From Thiodiazotropha sp037382065 (GTDB lineage: Bacteria; Pseudomonadota; Gammaproteobacteria; Chromatiales; Chromatiaceae): a DNA stretch of 14,075 nt. Both the position numbers and the translations under genes were made by a program. The notes beneath the pieces are model-generated. The model was not told the origin of the DNA, made no database searches, and worked only from the letters and a program-made list of their open reading frames with translations. How positions within the stretch are numbered: position 1 is the first letter of the stretch; the number at the start of each line of letters is the position of its first letter. The DNA lies in contig JARRQF010000059.1 in the NCBI GenBank assembly GCA_037382065.1, positions 1 to 14,075 of the forward strand. Reading direction: 5' to 3'. Shown here piece after piece: positions 13,960 to 14,075 of this stretch.

Positions 13960-14075
13960 CTAGTGTGGTGCTTCATACAAATTGACGATGATAGCGTGAC
14001 GCTAAGCGGTTAGCCGCTAGGCGCGTGCCGCCGGGAATGGCTTCTCCCTTTCCAAGGCGCGCAACAACGCGGATG
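13960..14075. mobile_element. MITE-2 left end (partial at window edge)
   Basis: These 116 bases match 5379-5494 with two differences (a T/G in the end repeat and an A/G at the first internal palindrome), and the element continues past the window. It lies 93 bp upstream of the gene before rimO. The two differences restore perfect pairing in the end repeat and in the GACGCTAAGCGGT palindrome, so this copy may be nearer the ancestral form. Confidence 0.85.

Overview
The window looks like a chromosomal segment of a gammaproteobacterium. The genes match that class: rimO, a Pseudomonas-type long leuA, an Lrp-type regulator, a yceI/cytochrome b561 pair, and a pirin gene divergent from a lysR gene. 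Dense families of small palindromic repeats recall sulfur-oxidising Chromatiales-like or symbiont genomes. That placement is inference from gene style only. No rRNA, tRNA, CRISPR array, transposase or phage gene is visible.

Layout. 1-115 is the right end of a palindromic element (MITE-2). 154-621 is bacteriohemerythrin (+), convergent with an orphan GspE/PilB-type ATPase (-, to 2507). 2563-2681 is the first copy of another small element (MITE-1). An Lrp/AsnC regulator (-, 2788-3249) is divergent from leuA (+, 3595-5262), and the gap holds a paired Lrp-like operator. A second MITE-1 sits on the leuA stop codon, followed by a complete MITE-2 (5379-5648). Next is a minus-strand group, pirin > cytochrome b561 > yceI, interrupted by a long MITE-1 that supplies the b561 start codon. 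A fourth MITE-1 lies between pirin and the divergent lysR (8233-9159). 9229-9873 is a MITE-1 stub followed by 2.7 tandem copies of a ~235-bp repeat. Then come a small unknown gene and a kinase-like/P-loop fusion (both -), a small DUF2892-like membrane protein (+), rimO with a coupled 110-residue unknown gene upstream (-), and from 13960 the left end of a third MITE-2.

The genes are mostly housekeeping: leucine synthesis and its likely Lrp-type control, S12 methylthiolation, and redox or oxygen-related proteins. What stands out is the mobile-repeat layer. MITE-1 has four complete copies, each with a clean 5-bp target duplication (TTCAA, ATGAT, TTAAA, TTAAA). One copy is a long form with an extra 117-bp hairpin, and one has become the N-terminal coding sequence of a host gene. 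MITE-2 has a complete 270-bp copy and two partial copies at the window edges, all nearly identical, and its core resembles the extra hairpin of the long MITE-1. Neither family encodes a transposase here, so both would have to be moved in trans.
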